This document shows positions 56,726 through 64,000 of a stretch of DNA of 64,000 bases, one piece after another; the first letter of the stretch is position 1, and each line of letters begins with the position of its first letter. Where the stretch lies: positions 62,001-126,000 of the forward strand of contig NZ_JACSPU010000003.1 in NCBI RefSeq assembly GCF_014836985.1, given 5' to 3'. The stretch comes from Planococcus wigleyi (GTDB lineage: Bacteria; Bacillota; Bacilli; Bacillales_A; Planococcaceae). Below the pieces are notes generated by a model. It worked only from the letters and a program-made list of their open reading frames with translations. It was not told where the DNA came from and made no database searches. Both the position numbers and the translations under genes were made by a program.

Positions 56726-57745
56726 ATGAAAGCAGTACAAGTTCCAGAAGCTCATAACATGCAAATTATCGATCAGGAAACCCCGAAAATTCAGAACAGC
56801 GACGAGGTATTGGTTAAAGTGAAACGCGTAGGAATTTGCGGCTCTGATATGCATATTTACCATGGAACAAACCCTTTGGCCACCTACCCCCGTGTCGTTG
56901 GACATGAAGTGGCCGGCGAAGTGGTCAAAGTGGGAAGTTCTGTGGAAACGCTGGAAATTGGAGATCACGTAGTCATAGAGCCGATCAATTACTGCGGTGA
57001 ATGTTACGCTTGCCGAAAAGGCCGTCCGAATGTTTGTGAAAAATTATCGGTTTTTGGTGTTCATGAAGATGGAGGCATGCGCGAATTTATAGTGTTGCCT
57101 GAAAAGCAGCTCCATGCCGTCGATAAAGAGTTGGCCTGGGACGAAACGGTCCTGGCAGAGCCCTATACAATCGGCGCGCAAGCGGTATGGCGTGGAGGGG
57201 TTGAAAAAGGGGATACGGTTCTGATTCAGGGCTGTGGGCCTATCGGCATCTGTATTTTGAAATTGGCTAAAGTCGCAGGAGCCACAGTTTACATGACAGA
57301 TCTGAGTGAAGAACGAATGGCTTTTGCGAAGGAAAGCGGTGCTGACGAAGTCATCAATGCGGGCACTGAATCCGTCAAAGAGCGCGTACTTGAGCTTACG
57401 TCGAACGAGGGGGCCAATGTCGTCATCGATGCGGTATGCCTGCCTGCTACTGTTGAACTTAGCATCGACCTTGTTTCGCCTGCAGGCAATGTCGTTATTC
57501 TGGGGTTTGATGAGCGGCCATCGGCAATTCCGCAATTGCCGATTACCAAAAAGGAAATCACCATTGTCGGTTCAAGACTGCAAACGAATCAGTTTGGAAA
57601 AGTGGTAAGCCTCTTGAACAGTGGAAAACTAACGTCGGGTGGTTTAATTACGCATAAGTTCTCATTGGACGAGGTACAGGAAGCATTTACATTTGTTGAA
57701 AATAATCCGGACAAAGTGAGAAAAGCATTAATTGTCTTTGAATGA
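56726..57745 (+). CDS. Zinc-dependent alcohol dehydrogenase (YjmD / L-gulonate 5-dehydrogenase-like)
   Basis: The 339-residue MDR protein has catalytic zinc ligands C38 (GICGSD), H60 and E61 (GHEVAGEV), a structural zinc [15 protein letters not shown] near 89-103, and the nucleotide loop [18 protein letters not shown]. Length equals Bacillus YjmD, and relatives (RspB, LgoD) oxidise L-gulonate or L-galactonate to fructuronate or tagaturonate. Because no uronate isomerase lies here, this enzyme is a likely entry point producing fructuronate for UxuB. ATG 56726 was chosen for AGGTGG 9 bases upstream. Confidence 0.9.
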   Translation: MKAVQVPEAHNMQIIDQETPKIQNSDEVLVKVKRVGICGSDMHIYHGTNPLATYPRVVGHEVAGEVVKVGSSVETLEIGDHVVIEPINYCGECYACRKGRPNVCEKLSVFGVHEDGGMREFIVLPEKQLHAVDKELAWDETVLAEPYTIGAQAVWRGGVEKGDTVLIQGCGPIGICILKLAKVAGATVYMTDLSEERMAFAKESGADEVINAGTESVKERVLELTSNEGANVVIDAVCLPATVELSIDLVSPAGNVVILGFDERPSAIPQLPITKKEITIVGSRLQTNQFGKVVSLLNSGKLTSGGLITHKFSLDEVQEAFTFVENNPDKVRKALIVFE

Positions 57746-57757
57746 GGAGAGTTGCAG

Positions 57758-58378
57758 ATGATTCCAAAAATGGAAGTATATCAACAAATACTGGATGCTA
57801 AAATCGTTGCTGTAATACGCGGCAAGGACGCAGAGGAAGCGATAGCTGTGGCTGAAGCTGCAGTGGCTGGTGGCTTAACGGCCATCGAATTGACCTACAC
57901 GACACCGAATGTTTCACGGGTCTTCGAAAAACTGGCGGGTTCGCAGGCGCTTATTGGCGCAGGAACGGTTCTTGATGCAGAGACCGCTCGCCATGCGTTG
58001 CTGCACGGTGCTGAATTTGTCGTCAGTCCAAGCTTTAATTCGGAAATTGCCAAAGTCTGCAATCGCTACAATGTGCCGTATTTGCCGGGTTGCATGACGA
58101 TCAAAGAGATGGTCGAGGCGACTGAGTGGGGCTGTGACATCCTGAAGCTGTTTCCAGCCAACGGGTTCGAACCTTCCTTTATTGGTTCGGTCAACGGACC
58201 ATTGCCGAAAGTGCGCATCATGCCAACAGGCGGCATCAATATTAAGAACATGAACGCCTGGCTGGATGCGGGAGCTGTAGCAGTCGGCATCGGTACTGAT
58301 TTAACGAAAGCGCACCGTTCATCTGGAGAACAAGGCGTTACTCAATTGGTTGAGGACTATCTCAAAGAATTGGCTTAA
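57758..58378 (+). CDS. kdgA: KDPG aldolase (2-dehydro-3-deoxy-6-phosphogluconate aldolase)
   Basis: The 206-residue class I aldolase has the catalytic Glu44 (AIELTY), GAGTVLDAETA at 68-78, and the Schiff-base Lys130 in CDILKLFPAN. It splits KDPG into pyruvate and glyceraldehyde 3-phosphate, ending the pathway. ATG 57758 was chosen for GAGGAG 8 bases upstream; an upstream TTG in frame is less likely. It sits between the YjmD-like gene and uxuA in the operon. Confidence 0.95.
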   Translation: MIPKMEVYQQILDAKIVAVIRGKDAEEAIAVAEAAVAGGLTAIELTYTTPNVSRVFEKLAGSQALIGAGTVLDAETARHALLHGAEFVVSPSFNSEIAKVCNRYNVPYLPGCMTIKEMVEATEWGCDILKLFPANGFEPSFIGSVNGPLPKVRIMPTGGINIKNMNAWLDAGAVAVGIGTDLTKAHRSSGEQGVTQLVEDYLKELA

Positions 58379-58393
58379 AGAAGGAGGGCTCTT

Positions 58394-59452
58394 ATGAATA
58401 TCACATTTCGCTGGTATGGCCGCGGCAATGATAGCGTGCAATTAGAACAAATCAAGCAGATTCCAGGAACCAAAGGAATTGTTTGGGCGCTTCACCACAA
58501 GCCGGCTGGAGAAGTTTGGACAAAGGAAGAAATCGATTCAGAAGTTGAGTATATTAAATCTTATGGTTTCCATGCTGACGTGGTAGAAAGTGTCAATGTC
58601 CATGAATCCATTAAATTGGGCAATGAAGAGCGCGATCAGTATATTGAAAACTACAAAGAGACAATCCGCAATTTAGGGGAAGCCGGCGTCAAAGTAATCT
58701 GTTATAACTTCATGCCGATATTCGACTGGACACGTACTTCTTTGTACCATCCCCTTCCGGATGGTTCCACTGCCTTATTCTTTGAAAAGGAGAAGATTGA
58801 ATCCCTAGAGCCTGCGGAACTGATTGAAACGGTAGCGTCTGCTTCTGATTTGACACTCCCTGGATGGGAACCGGAGAAGATGGCGCGCATTCAGGAACTT
58901 TTTGCGGCATACGAAGGCATGGATGAAGAACAGCTATGGGGAAATCTTACTTATTTCCTTCAGGCCATTTTGCCGACCGCAGAAGCGAGTGGTATCCAAA
59001 TGGCGATCCATCCGGACGATCCACCTTGGTCCATATTCGGTTTGCCGCGCATCATGACAGGCGAAGAGAGCTGGGAGCGTCTAATTTCAATCTCGAATTC
59101 GCCATCCAACGGCATTACGTTCTGCACAGGTTCGATGGGAGCTAACCCCGAAAACGATATGGTGGATCTGGCTTCAAAATATGCCAAGCATTCACCGTTT
59201 GCCCATCTGCGCAATGTGAAGATTTTCGAGAACGGGGACTTTATCGAAACCTCCCATTATACACAGGATGGTTCAATCGACTTGAACGGTGTAGTCCGTG
59301 AATTTTCAAAACAAAACTATTCGGGGTATGCCCGTCCGGACCACGGCCGCCATATCTGGAATGAAGAATGCAGGCCTGGATACGGGTTATATGACCGGGC
59401 ACTGGGAATCATGTATCTTCTAGGGCTATGGGATGCACATCAATCAAAATAA
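58394..59452 (+). CDS. uxuA: Mannonate dehydratase
   Basis: The 352-residue enzyme starts NITFRWYGRGNDSVQLEQIK, has IVWALHHKPAGEVWTKEEI and MPIFDWTRTSLYHPLPDGS, with the metal ligands in AIHPDDPPW, ITFCTGSMGANPEND and YARPDHGRHIWNE. UxuA removes water from D-mannonate to give KDG. Its neighbours kdgK, kdgA and uxuB make the pathway clear. GAAGGAGG lies before the ATG. Confidence 0.96.
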   Translation: MNITFRWYGRGNDSVQLEQIKQIPGTKGIVWALHHKPAGEVWTKEEIDSEVEYIKSYGFHADVVESVNVHESIKLGNEERDQYIENYKETIRNLGEAGVKVICYNFMPIFDWTRTSLYHPLPDGSTALFFEKEKIESLEPAELIETVASASDLTLPGWEPEKMARIQELFAAYEGMDEEQLWGNLTYFLQAILPTAEASGIQMAIHPDDPPWSIFGLPRIMTGEESWERLISISNSPSNGITFCTGSMGANPENDMVDLASKYAKHSPFAHLRNVKIFENGDFIETSHYTQDGSIDLNGVVREFSKQNYSGYARPDHGRHIWNEECRPGYGLYDRALGIMYLLGLWDAHQSK

Positions 59453-59463
59453 GGGAGGATACT

Positions 59464-60300
59464 ATGTTTTCAACTCATGAAAATATTGCAGGACGAACAG
59501 CTGTCATCACCGGTGGGAGTGGCGTTCTTTGTTCGGAAATGGCGCGACAACTTGCCTTTCAAAAAGTGAATGTAGCCATCCTGAACCGCACAGCTGAAAA
59601 AGGACAAGGCGTGGCAGATGAAATCAAAAGTGCAGGCGGCCAGGCGATCGCAGTAGCAGCCGATGTATTGGATAGAGACACTTTAGAAAAAGCCAAAGCA
59701 CAGATTCTTGAAGCCTTCGGACGGATTGATATTCTGATCAATGGAGCAGGAGGCAATCACCCCGATGCTATTACCGATGTTGAAATCCATGAAGAAGATG
59801 CGACAGGAAAATCCTTTTTCGAATTGGGAGAAGACGGTTTTTCGCGCGTCTTCGCCAGCAACTTCACCGGCTCATTCTTAGCCAGCCAAGTATTCGGCAA
59901 GGAATTGCTGAAGCAAGATGCACCGGTTATTTTGAACATTTCTTCTATGAGTGCTTACTCGCCGATGACAAAAGTTCCGGCCTATAGTGCGGCAAAAGCA
60001 GCCATCAATAATTTCACCATGTGGATGGCTGTCCATTTTGCAGAAGAGAATTTGCGTGTCAACGCTATTGCGCCTGGTTTTTTCCTGACAGCACAGAACA
60101 AAGACCTGCTCACCAATGCGGATGGTTCGCTGACACCCCGTTCCGGGAAAATCATGGCCAGCACGCCGATGAAACGTTTCGGCAAACCGGAAGATTTGGT
60201 CGGAACGATGCTGTGGCTTTTAGATGAAAACTACTCCGGCTTTGTCACAGGGATTACCGTGCCTGTAGACGGCGGGTTCCTGGCTTATTCAGGTGTATAA
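59464..60300 (+). CDS. uxuB: SDR-type D-mannonate oxidoreductase (UxuB/YjmF-like)
   Basis: The 278-residue protein is a classical SDR with ITGGSGVLCSEMARQLAFQK (the last Gly of the motif is Cys), NGAGGNHPDAITDVEIHEED, NISSMSAYSPMTKVPAYSAAK (Ser, Tyr, Lys) and NAIAPGFFLTAQN. Length and motifs match Bacillus YjmF, which acts as fructuronate/mannonate reductase. It would interconvert D-fructuronate and D-mannonate for UxuA. ATG 59464 has GGGAGGA upstream. It is the last gene of the operon before a terminator. Confidence 0.9.
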   Translation: MFSTHENIAGRTAVITGGSGVLCSEMARQLAFQKVNVAILNRTAEKGQGVADEIKSAGGQAIAVAADVLDRDTLEKAKAQILEAFGRIDILINGAGGNHPDAITDVEIHEEDATGKSFFELGEDGFSRVFASNFTGSFLASQVFGKELLKQDAPVILNISSMSAYSPMTKVPAYSAAKAAINNFTMWMAVHFAEENLRVNAIAPGFFLTAQNKDLLTNADGSLTPRSGKIMASTPMKRFGKPEDLVGTMLWLLDENYSGFVTGITVPVDGGFLAYSGV

Positions 60301-60301
60301 A

Positions 60302-60338
60302 ACAAAAAACCACATTCTCAGGAATGTGGTTTTTTTCA
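60302..60338 (+). terminator. Terminator at the end of the sugar-acid operon
   Basis: AAAAAACCACATTC and GAATGTGGTTTTTTT (60304-60317 and 60322-60336) form a perfect 14-bp stem with loop TCAG. Confidence 0.92.
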
Positions 60339-60391
60339 TTGATAAACAGATTCAATATTCATAGGAAGTGCGATTATGGCTGCTGAGGCCT

Positions 60392-60964
60392 TCATTTAAT
60401 TTCGCTATTGATCAAATCGCCCAATTCATCCCAGTTTTCCACACGCGGCAAATCGAGGTGGCGGTTATAGGATTGGTCTTTGACGATGGCTTTTACCGGA
60501 TCGTTCGTCAAGGTATCCAAAACTGCCGGCTTGTCATCGAAGTAATAATCCAGATTCAGGTCTTTGATGATGCCCGCTTTTTCCGAATCCTTCATGCCGC
60601 AGAAGAAGTTTTCCCGGCTGACAGGGAATCCCTGGTTAATCAGCCAGCTGAATGTGTTTTCTGTATGCTCCGGCGGCCGTGACGTAATGTAGAAAATGTC
60701 ATGTCCTTCCGACTCGAGTTGCTTCAAGAGTTCAAGCGCACCGGGGTAAAGAGGGCAGTCCGTGAAATAAAGGAAGTCCAGGGACTGATTCCACATTTTC
60801 TTTCCTTCTTCATCGCTTAAGCCGAACGCCTCATGAATTTCCACTCGGTTCAAGGCATGGAAAATATCGATAGTCACTTTTTGGCCCAGTTGCTCCTGGT
60901 AATAGTGAAACGCGTATTCACGCAAATTGATCAAAGTATCGTCTACATCAAAGCCGAATCTCAT
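60392..60964 (-). CDS. yqfW: HAD-superfamily phosphatase, 5'-nucleotidase (NT5C/YqfW) type
   Basis: The 190-residue enzyme begins MRFGFDVDDTLINLREYAFH, the DxDxT active site of HAD hydrolases with nucleophile Asp6 and acid Asp8, followed by DIFYITSRPPEHTENT and the metal-binding LDYYFDDKPAVLD. It resembles NT5C/YqfW phosphatases. Its ATG overlaps the ribD stop (ATGA), so it is co-translated with ribA and ribD. By context it could be the phosphatase that removes phosphate from 5-amino-6-ribitylaminouracil 5'-phosphate, a step other bacteria fill with HAD enzymes. This assignment is inference. Confidence 0.87.
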   Translation of the reverse strand: MRFGFDVDDTLINLREYAFHYYQEQLGQKVTIDIFHALNRVEIHEAFGLSDEEGKKMWNQSLDFLYFTDCPLYPGALELLKQLESEGHDIFYITSRPPEHTENTFSWLINQGFPVSRENFFCGMKDSEKAGIIKDLNLDYYFDDKPAVLDTLTNDPVKAIVKDQSYNRHLDLPRVENWDELGDLINSEIK

Positions 60965-62064
60965 ATATTGCTGCCTCGCTTTTCGGGATAGCCCGTAAAT
61001 TTAAAGTCCTTGCCGATTTTGGTGAATTCCCCATTACGAAGATCAATGGCATCTTTCATCCATTCAATGCCTGTTCCTTCAATGAAAGTTGGCGCGATTT
61101 TGCCGCCGACAAGTTTAGGGGCAAAGTAAAAGACTACTTTGTCAATCAGCCCATTTTCAAGGAACGCCGCATTGATAGTGCCGCCGCCTTCAATAAAGAG
61201 TGAAGAAATTCCTTTTTCGCCGAGTACACGGACGACATCCGATACATCCACTTGGGTATCGCTGCTGGTTTCGTAAATGGAAATGCCAAGAGCTTCCAAC
61301 GCTTTGCGTTTGTCGGCATCGTACTGTTTACTTGTGAAAATCCAAGTATCCGCAATGCCATCCGTAACAAGCTTCGAGTCCAGTGGAATGCGAAGTGTCG
61401 AATCAAGGACGACACGGAGCGGATTTCGACCGTTTGGAATGCGTGCCGTCAATTCCGGATCGTCTTCGACTACGGTTCCGACGCCGACCAATATCGCCAT
61501 ATGCTGGCTGCGCAGAAGATGGACATCTAACCGCGCTTCCTCGGATGTGATCCATTTGCTGTCGAGGGAATGGGTCGCGATTTTGCCATCCAGTGTTGAA
61601 GCGGCTTTCAAGGTCACAAAAGGAGTCTTTTCAACAATAAATTTATTGAACACTTCATTCATTTCTTGGGCTTCCTGCTCGCGGACGCCAACAATCACTT
61701 CAATGCCGGCTTCTTCCAGCATGCGGACACCGTTGCCGGAAACAATCGGATTTGGATCGAGTGTGGCCACGATGGCTTTTTTGATGCCCGCATCGATGAT
61801 GGCTTGGGCACAGGGGCCCGTCCGTCCGAAATGTGAGCATGGCTCAAGCGTTACATAAATCGTTGCACCACGGCTCAAATCACCTGCCATGCGAAGGGCA
61901 TGGACTTCCGCATGGGGCTCACCGGCTTTCAGGTGAGTGCCAATGCCGACAACACGGTTGTCATTGACGATGACAGAGCCGACCAAAGGATTGGGATCTG
62001 TCTGGCCTTTCATGTTCTTCGCATTGTAGAGTGCAAGATCCATATAAAATTCATGGCTTGACAT
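60961..62064 (-). CDS. ribD: Bifunctional diaminohydroxyphosphoribosylaminopyrimidine deaminase / uracil reductase
   Basis: The 367-residue enzyme has a zinc deaminase domain (HAEVHAL, His51/Glu53; PCSHFGRTGPC, Cys76/Cys85) and an NADPH reductase domain from about 150 (FVTLKAASTLDGKIATHS, ILVGVGTVVEDDPELTARI, SLFIEGGGTINAAFLENGL). It carries out two steps of riboflavin synthesis. ATG 62064 was chosen for GGGGAGG 9 bases upstream; it overlaps the ribA stop by 14 bases. No ribE or ribH follows: the next gene is the HAD phosphatase, overlapping as ATGA. The length is normal for the family. Confidence 0.95.
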   Translation of the reverse strand: MSSHEFYMDLALYNAKNMKGQTDPNPLVGSVIVNDNRVVGIGTHLKAGEPHAEVHALRMAGDLSRGATIYVTLEPCSHFGRTGPCAQAIIDAGIKKAIVATLDPNPIVSGNGVRMLEEAGIEVIVGVREQEAQEMNEVFNKFIVEKTPFVTLKAASTLDGKIATHSLDSKWITSEEARLDVHLLRSQHMAILVGVGTVVEDDPELTARIPNGRNPLRVVLDSTLRIPLDSKLVTDGIADTWIFTSKQYDADKRKALEALGISIYETSSDTQVDVSDVVRVLGEKGISSLFIEGGGTINAAFLENGLIDKVVFYFAPKLVGGKIAPTFIEGTGIEWMKDAIDLRNGEFTKIGKDFKFTGYPEKRGSNI

Positions 62065-62812
62065 GGACAATATCCTCCCCGTCTTTAAGATGGCCGGAGC
62101 GGTTGATTTTGGTCTGCAGGTAGTTGGCGTTGTATTCGGATTCGTCTCCCCACAGAGAGGTTCTTGAAGCGATTTGAAGACCGGCTTTTTCAATGGCCGC
62201 CACTTTTTTCGGATTATTGGTCATCAACGTAACCGGCTTGGTACGCAATGCTTGCAGCACGGCGATGGCATCTCCGTAATTTCTGGAATCATCCACGTAG
62301 CCTAAGCGTTCATTGGCTTCAACAGTATCGTAGCCATTTTCCTGCAATACGTATGCCATCGCTTTGCTGAACAAACCGATGCCGCGTCCTTCGTGGTTTG
62401 CCAAATAAAATAATGCGCCAGTGCCATGGTCTGTAATTCGTTTCATGGATTGTTTCAATTGATAGCCGCAATCACAGCGTTTGCTGCCAAAAATGTCACC
62501 TGTATGGCAGATGGAGTGCATGCGGATCAAGGCTTCTGCATCATTTTCAAAATCTCCATAAACAAGAACGCTTGATTGCTGATATTCTGCAAGATTTGCT
62601 GAGCTCAACTTTTCGATGATGCTCTCGTAATCTTCAGTCACTTCTTCAAGGCTCAACCAGCAATACCAGTTGAATACGAACGTTTCATCATATAAGTTCA
62701 CCGGCAGCCGAATTGGTCCAACTAAATAGACGGCACCTTCTTCTGTTTTAATCATTTGGATTTTTTCTTTTAATATCGCAAATACTTTTGGATCTAATTT
62801 CATGTCTGTCAT
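62051..62812 (-). CDS. ribA: GTP cyclohydrolase II, single-domain RibA
   Basis: The 253-residue enzyme has the zinc site HSICHTGDIFGSKRCDCGYQ with cysteines 102, 113 and 115 at the canonical spacing, and the substrate loop YLANHEGRGIGLFSKAMAYV. It opens GTP to the first riboflavin precursor. There is no DHBP synthase domain, unlike the bifunctional RibBA of Bacillus; about 80 N-terminal residues extend before the core. The ATG at 62812 follows GGGGGAAACAGG. The promoter carries a Fur-type box. It is the first gene of the ribA-ribD-HAD unit. Confidence 0.93.
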   Translation of the reverse strand: MTDMKLDPKVFAILKEKIQMIKTEEGAVYLVGPIRLPVNLYDETFVFNWYCWLSLEEVTEDYESIIEKLSSANLAEYQQSSVLVYGDFENDAEALIRMHSICHTGDIFGSKRCDCGYQLKQSMKRITDHGTGALFYLANHEGRGIGLFSKAMAYVLQENGYDTVEANERLGYVDDSRNYGDAIAVLQALRTKPVTLMTNNPKKVAAIEKAGLQIASRTSLWGDESEYNANYLQTKINRSGHLKDGEDIVHVKP

Positions 62813-62894
62813 CCTGTTTCCCCCTATATGAACCTTATCTCTATGATATCTTACTACATCATGTTACTAAAAGTAAGTAATAAGCACTTTATTG

Positions 62895-62923
62895 TTTATA
62901 AATAATAATTATTATCATTTGAA
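62895..62923 (-). promoter_or_regulatory. Promoter of ribA with a Fur box filling the spacer
   Basis: On the minus strand -35 TTCAAA (62918-62923) and -10 TATAAA (62895-62900) are 17 bases apart. The spacer contains TGATAATAATTATTA (62903-62917), one mismatch from the 7-1-7 Fur consensus TGATAATNATTATCA. Binding would shut the promoter when iron is plentiful. The ribA ATG lies about 75 bases after the start; no FMN riboswitch is present in this short leader. Confidence 0.7.
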
Positions 62924-62986
62924 AATAACTAAATCCCATTACAAGTGATATTTATTCTCAATTAAATAATAATATTCTCATTTGAT

Positions 62987-63015
62987 TTGATTATCTGATG
63001 GCGCTGTGGTATATT
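62987..63015 (+). promoter_or_regulatory. Promoter of the ferritin gene
   Basis: -35 TTGATT (62987-62992) and -10 TATATT (63010-63015) are 17 bases apart, with a TG two bases before the -10. The Fur-like box at 62903 lies 84 bases upstream of the -35. Confidence 0.65.
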
Positions 63016-63060
63016 ATCTACATTATAATAATTCTAAATAAGAAATCAGGAGGAATGAAC

Positions 63061-63558
63061 ATGTTATCAGAAAAATTGACGAATGCATTGAATGATCAAT
63101 TCAATAATGAATTACAGGCAGCACATGCTTACACCGCAATGGCGGCGTATTTCTCCAAAAAAGGCTATCACGGATTTGCCAATTTCTATTTGATCCAATC
63201 AAGAGAAGAGCATTACCATGCCATGAAATTCTATCATTACTTGGTGACAATGGATGAAAAGCCGGTTTTGCAAGCTTTGACTGAACCCAAAAATCATTTT
63301 GTCAGCGCATTGGACGTACTGGAAAGTTCATTGTCACAGGAAAAATCGGTGACCAGCAATATTTATGCATTGGTTACATTGGCCGATGAGTTGCAGGAAC
63401 ATGCCACACTTTCCTTCCTGGACTGGTTCATCGAAGAGCAAATGGAGGAAGAAAAATCCTTCCGCGACATCATTGCAAGAGTAAGAGCCATTGAAGAAGG
63501 CGGAGAGTACTTCCTGAAAATGGACGACGAATTTGCCCAGAGAAAACTGGAAGATTAA
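63061..63558 (+). CDS. ftnA: Ferritin (FtnA type)
   Basis: The 165-residue four-helix protein has LNDQFNNELQAAHAYTAMAA (first ferroxidase glutamate), YLIQSREEHYHAMKFYHYL (Glu and His ligands) and the later LADELQEHATLSFLDWFIEE, all of the ferroxidase centre. It stores iron as a mineral in a 24-mer. No heme-methionine typical of bacterioferritin is seen. ATG 63061 was chosen because GGAGG lies 8 bases upstream; an ATG two codons earlier is too close. A terminator follows, and then a FetA-like ATPase gene. Confidence 0.96.
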   Translation: MLSEKLTNALNDQFNNELQAAHAYTAMAAYFSKKGYHGFANFYLIQSREEHYHAMKFYHYLVTMDEKPVLQALTEPKNHFVSALDVLESSLSQEKSVTSNIYALVTLADELQEHATLSFLDWFIEEQMEEEKSFRDIIARVRAIEEGGEYFLKMDDEFAQRKLED

Positions 63559-63565
63559 TAAAGCG

Positions 63566-63598
63566 AGCAGCACATAGCAAAATATGTGCTGTTTTTCT
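63566..63598 (+). terminator. Intrinsic terminator after ferritin
   Basis: CAGCACATA (63568-63576) pairs with TATGTGCTG (63583-63591), followed by five T. Confidence 0.88.
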
Positions 63599-63619
63599 GC
63601 TCGAAAGGATGTGAGGTTC

Positions 63620-64000
63620 GTGTCTGTAACCTACAAACCGGCTATACATTTTAATCACGTGGATTTTTCATTTGGGAAAAATCAAATTTTAAAAGGCATT
63701 ACCGGCTCGTTCCCAGAAGGCAAGATTACGACGCTCGTAGGCCCTTCGGGAGCCGGTAAAACAACATTGTTGAAGTTATGCAATGGTTTATTGTCTCCTG
63801 CTGCTGGAGAAGTCTACATTAAAGACCGGCCCATTGAAGACTATGAGCCTGTTGAGCTGCGCCGAATGGTCGGCATTGCACTTCAAAGCGCTCCAATGGT
63901 TGGCGGCAGCGTCTATAAAAATTTAGGCCTGCCACTGGAGCTGCAGGGAAAGTCTTTATCCAAAGCCGAAGCGGTTGAATTGCTGCATGATGTCGGGCTG
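63620..64000 (+). CDS. ABC transporter ATP-binding protein, FetA/YbbL-like (partial)
   Basis: A frame from GTG 63620 runs off the window, giving 127 residues. It has SVTYKPAIHFNHVDFSFGKN, Walker A VGPSGAGKTTLLKLCNGLL and RRMVGIALQSAPMVGGSVYK with NLGLPLEL, the Q-loop pattern seen in FetA (YbbL). FetA-FetB is an iron exporter in enteric bacteria. Placement right after ferritin fits an iron role, but this is inference, since the partner permease lies outside. The start has AAGGATGTGAGG upstream, at about 3 to 10 bases. No signature motif is reached before the edge. Confidence 0.8.
   Translation, partial: MSVTYKPAIHFNHVDFSFGKNQILKGITGSFPEGKITTLVGPSGAGKTTLLKLCNGLLSPAAGEVYIKDRPIEDYEPVELRRMVGIALQSAPMVGGSVYKNLGLPLELQGKSLSKAEAVELLHDVGL

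Noticed and set aside
62813-62894. FMN riboswitch upstream of ribA
   Set aside because: The leader is only about 75 bases, AT-rich, and lacks the RFN motifs (AGGATCGGGG-type and CCGACGGT-type).
62950-62980. Second Fur box upstream of ferritin
   Set aside because: TAATAATATTCTCA fits only one half-site; the 7-1-7 alignment fails on the other half.

Overview
The window looks like a chromosomal segment of a low-to-mid GC Firmicute, most likely a Planococcus-type member of the Planococcaceae (inference from gene content, not from a marker gene). Pointers are strong AGGAGG ribosome sites, ATG/GTG/TTG starts, short intrinsic terminators after nearly every unit, Bacillus-type families (PxpABC/YcsG/YcsI, LrgAB, Mta-like MerR, YteA, YuxK, YwaF, YjmC/D/F), a tryptophan T-box and a preQ1-I riboswitch. 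No rRNA, tRNA, phage, transposase or CRISPR locus was seen. Both ends cut a gene: an OppB-type permease on the left and a FetA-like ATPase on the right.

Layout. 0-2.3 kb: end of an oligopeptide ABC operon (oppB', oppC, oppD). 2.3-6.8 kb, minus strand: 5-oxoprolinase operon pxpB-pxpC-pxpA with an NRAMP-like carrier and YcsI. 7-8 kb: orphan amino-acid-binding lipoprotein. 8-11.3 kb: TetR regulator with two palindromic operators, plus a two-gene ABC exporter. 11.3-12.4 kb: lrgAB-like pair. 12.6-14.4 kb: DUF2971 protein and glucose-dehydrogenase-like SDR. 14.5-16.9 kb: BrnQ carrier facing a GntR regulator; both upstream regions carry the same operator-like sequence. 17-19.8 kb: two tandem SpoIIAA-like proteins, a small antiparallel gene, an RlmI-like methyltransferase and a DUF3817 protein. 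19.9-24.4 kb: Fsr-like MFS pump, GNAT, BmrA-like ABC exporter and a MerR/TipAS regulator with a 19-bp-spacer promoter. 24.8-30.6 kb: EEP hydrolase, queF/queuosine-precursor transporter under a preQ1 riboswitch, CDF metal efflux, APH-like kinase, YteA and YuxK. 31-36.6 kb: DUF3238 protein, GAF-STAS stress protein, phosphodiesterase, SleB-like hydrolase and small proteins. 36.7-40 kb: sugar ABC importer without its ATPase. 40-42.5 kb: Trp T-box and trpEG. 42.5-50.6 kb: mixed housekeeping genes, including hisC. 50.8-60.3 kb: a ten-gene sugar-acid operon (kdgR, kdgK, YjmC-like, TRAP dctPQM, YjmD-like, kdgA, uxuA, uxuB). 60.4-64 kb: Fur-box-controlled ribA-ribD-HAD operon, ferritin, and a FetA-like ATPase.

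How the genes work together. The sugar-acid operon is a complete route from an imported acid sugar through fructuronate, mannonate, KDG and KDPG to pyruvate and glyceraldehyde 3-phosphate. It lacks uronate isomerase, which suggests entry at the aldonate level (for example L-gulonate). The right end is an iron-linked block: a predicted Fur box fills the spacer of the ribA promoter, and ferritin and a FetA-like ATPase follow divergently. The ribA-ribD-HAD operon would carry GTP to 5-amino-6-ribitylaminouracil and stop there.

Non-coding structure is unusually rich. There are two clean tandem arrays with exact 21-bp and 20-bp periods and a third, looser one. A structured dispersed element has three copies sharing a 49-bp core; two of them abut stop codons and one separates the two sugar permease genes. 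A 197-bp MITE-like element with GGGGCTGTCCC ends supplies the hisC terminator.
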